Origin: Dryas octopetala
Lineage: Eukaryota; Streptophyta; Magnoliopsida; Rosales; Rosaceae
Length of the DNA stretch: 64,000 nt
Reading direction: 5' to 3'
Assembly (NCBI GenBank): GCA_963921425.1
Contig: OY992832.1
Span: 1,054,001 to 1,118,000, forward strand
Positions 62,684 through 64,000 of this stretch are shown here, piece by piece. The notes beneath the pieces are model-generated. The model saw only the letters and a list, made by a program, of their open reading frames with translations, was not told the origin of the DNA and did not search any database. Every line of letters begins with the position of its first letter. Positions within the stretch are counted from its first letter, which is position 1. The position numbers were made by a program, and so were the translations under genes.

Positions 62684-64000
62684 CACTACAAGAAAAATGC
62701 CTTTTGACAACGTGCAATGTGCGTTGTTAAAGTAAATACACAACGTGCACCTGCACGTGGTCGTACGACATGTCGTTAAAAAGTGAGATCTTTTAACAAC
62801 GTGCACTGCACGTTGCCAAAAAAGGCGATGCATGTCGTGGCAATGTCTGATCATTCGTTTATAGTGGATGTAAGACGACGTGCGCACGTTGTAGTCTGGT
62901 TAATTAACAACGTGCTGTGCATGTTGCGGTAATGTTTCAACAACATGCAATCGCATGTTGTTATTTATTTTTTGACAACTTTGAATTGCACGTTGTCATT
63001 CATATTTTTTTTTTTTAAAAAATAATTTGGTAGACCAATGTTAACCACCAATTTAACCTAATAATTAAGTAACAAAATAGTTATTCACCAATTGTTCAAA
63101 ATCAAAGCAAAATCATTAATCTACCAATAATAAAATATTTTCCAGTTGAATTAATAATTAAAATAGACAAAAAGTTAGATTTTTCAATAAACATAAATTC
63201 TCCATGTCAAAACTAAACAACAAAAACCAAATCTAGGACAACTTGTATTACAAAAAGCTCCAACAATACTATAAGTCTTATGAAAAGAATGATCCACTTA
63301 GCTGCCAGACTTGCAATCCTCATTCAAAACATAGTCTGAACCCAAATTCCATTGAAGTTAAAGTGCATCTCCAGTACTTTGGCTTCTTCCCTCTCTTTTC
63401 TATCAGCTTGGCTTCCTGCAAACTTCTTCCGTAAAGGGGAAAAAGTTAAATATCACCAAGTTGTTGTGAAAACAAACACTCACAAGGTAAAAATGGCCAA
63501 AAATGAGAAGGGGGAAAGAAAAAGATAAGAGAAGGAAATATAAGTGAGGCCGGGTACATTGGTAGATGATATAAGAAATGGAAAGCACATACCAGTTAAC
63601 TTTAAGTACTAAAAAGTTCAACATGACAAATCATTAATCTGAGCATTGGCATCAATTCCTGCAGTAACTGTTTTCATATTAACCAGGACCTTCCTCTAAA
63701 CCAAACAACATGACTAACCAGTCAACATTAAAGAATGTCACAAGTTTTATAAAAAAGAAATATATTTGTATGGTGATGTCAAATTAAATGAGAAGTCAGG
63801 ACATTAGGGAGAATGAAGAGAGAATGTTGCTAGGCTTTTACTGCCATATTGCATTTTTCATTAAGTCTCAAGATTTTGAATTGTTATCTAAAAAAGAAAC
63901 AGTCCACCTAAAAAATAATTGAAACTTATAATTAGAGCATTTACTATCCTCTATATTTTACACTTATCATTTTTCTCTAAGTCAGCATGTATGATTTATC
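62684..64000. mobile_element. CACTA (En/Spm) transposon, one end
   Basis: CACTACAAGAAAAATGCC at 62684 is the classic CACTA terminus. The next 320 bases carry many direct and inverted copies of ACAACGTGCA/TGCACGTTG, the subterminal motifs such transposases bind. The opposite end (a sequence ending TTCTTGTAGTG) is not seen before the right edge, so the element either runs on or is cut. In 63011-64000 no transposase domain is recognised; short frames near 63243-63620 match nothing I know. Confidence 0.8.

Overview
The window is nuclear DNA of a flowering plant. It has AT-rich intergenic DNA, GT-AG introns, plant-type genes (a GH127 arabinofuranosidase, a UNICORN-type AGC kinase, plant-like TBP and RPN1 sequence) and typical plant transposons (Mutator-like, CACTA, LTR elements with an initiator-tRNA primer site). 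A woody eudicot, perhaps Rosaceae, is a guess from general look only.

Layout: (1) 1-2221, minus strand, the first five exons of a secreted GH127 gene running off the left edge. (2) 5986-12395, minus strand, a complete seven-exon CWC22 splicing-factor gene of 819 codons; its last intron holds a DNA transposon that itself contains a solo LTR. (3) 13.1-28.4 kb, a graveyard of gene pieces: two decayed CWC22 copies with some introns exactly missing, a TATA-binding-protein gene that has lost most introns, and a broken RPN1 (proteasome) copy. One RPN1 intron has grown to 9.36 kb and holds a Mutator-like element, a captured CWC22 fragment, a long foldback repeat and a deleted copy of the next gene. 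(4) 30063-35439, plus strand, a 15-exon open gene (603 aa) joining a KRR1-like KH-region N-terminus to the central part of a SAPS (PP6 regulatory subunit) protein. (5) 39063-40271, minus strand, an intronless UNICORN-like AGC kinase. (6) 46571-61613, a 15-kb tandem array of one non-autonomous LTR retrotransposon: five LTRs alternating with four internal regions, period 3479 bp, copies almost identical. (7) 62684 to the right edge, one end of a CACTA transposon.

The clearly functional genes (GH127, CWC22, UCN-like) are ordinary housekeeping or developmental genes with no shared pathway. The most notable items are the KRR1-SAPS fusion with its decayed neighbour copy, the head-to-tail LTR array, the foldback element with mirrored RGG reading frames, and the series of CWC22 copies with differing intron loss. 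All exon boundaries were read by eye from splice signals and family similarity; no alignment or database search was run.
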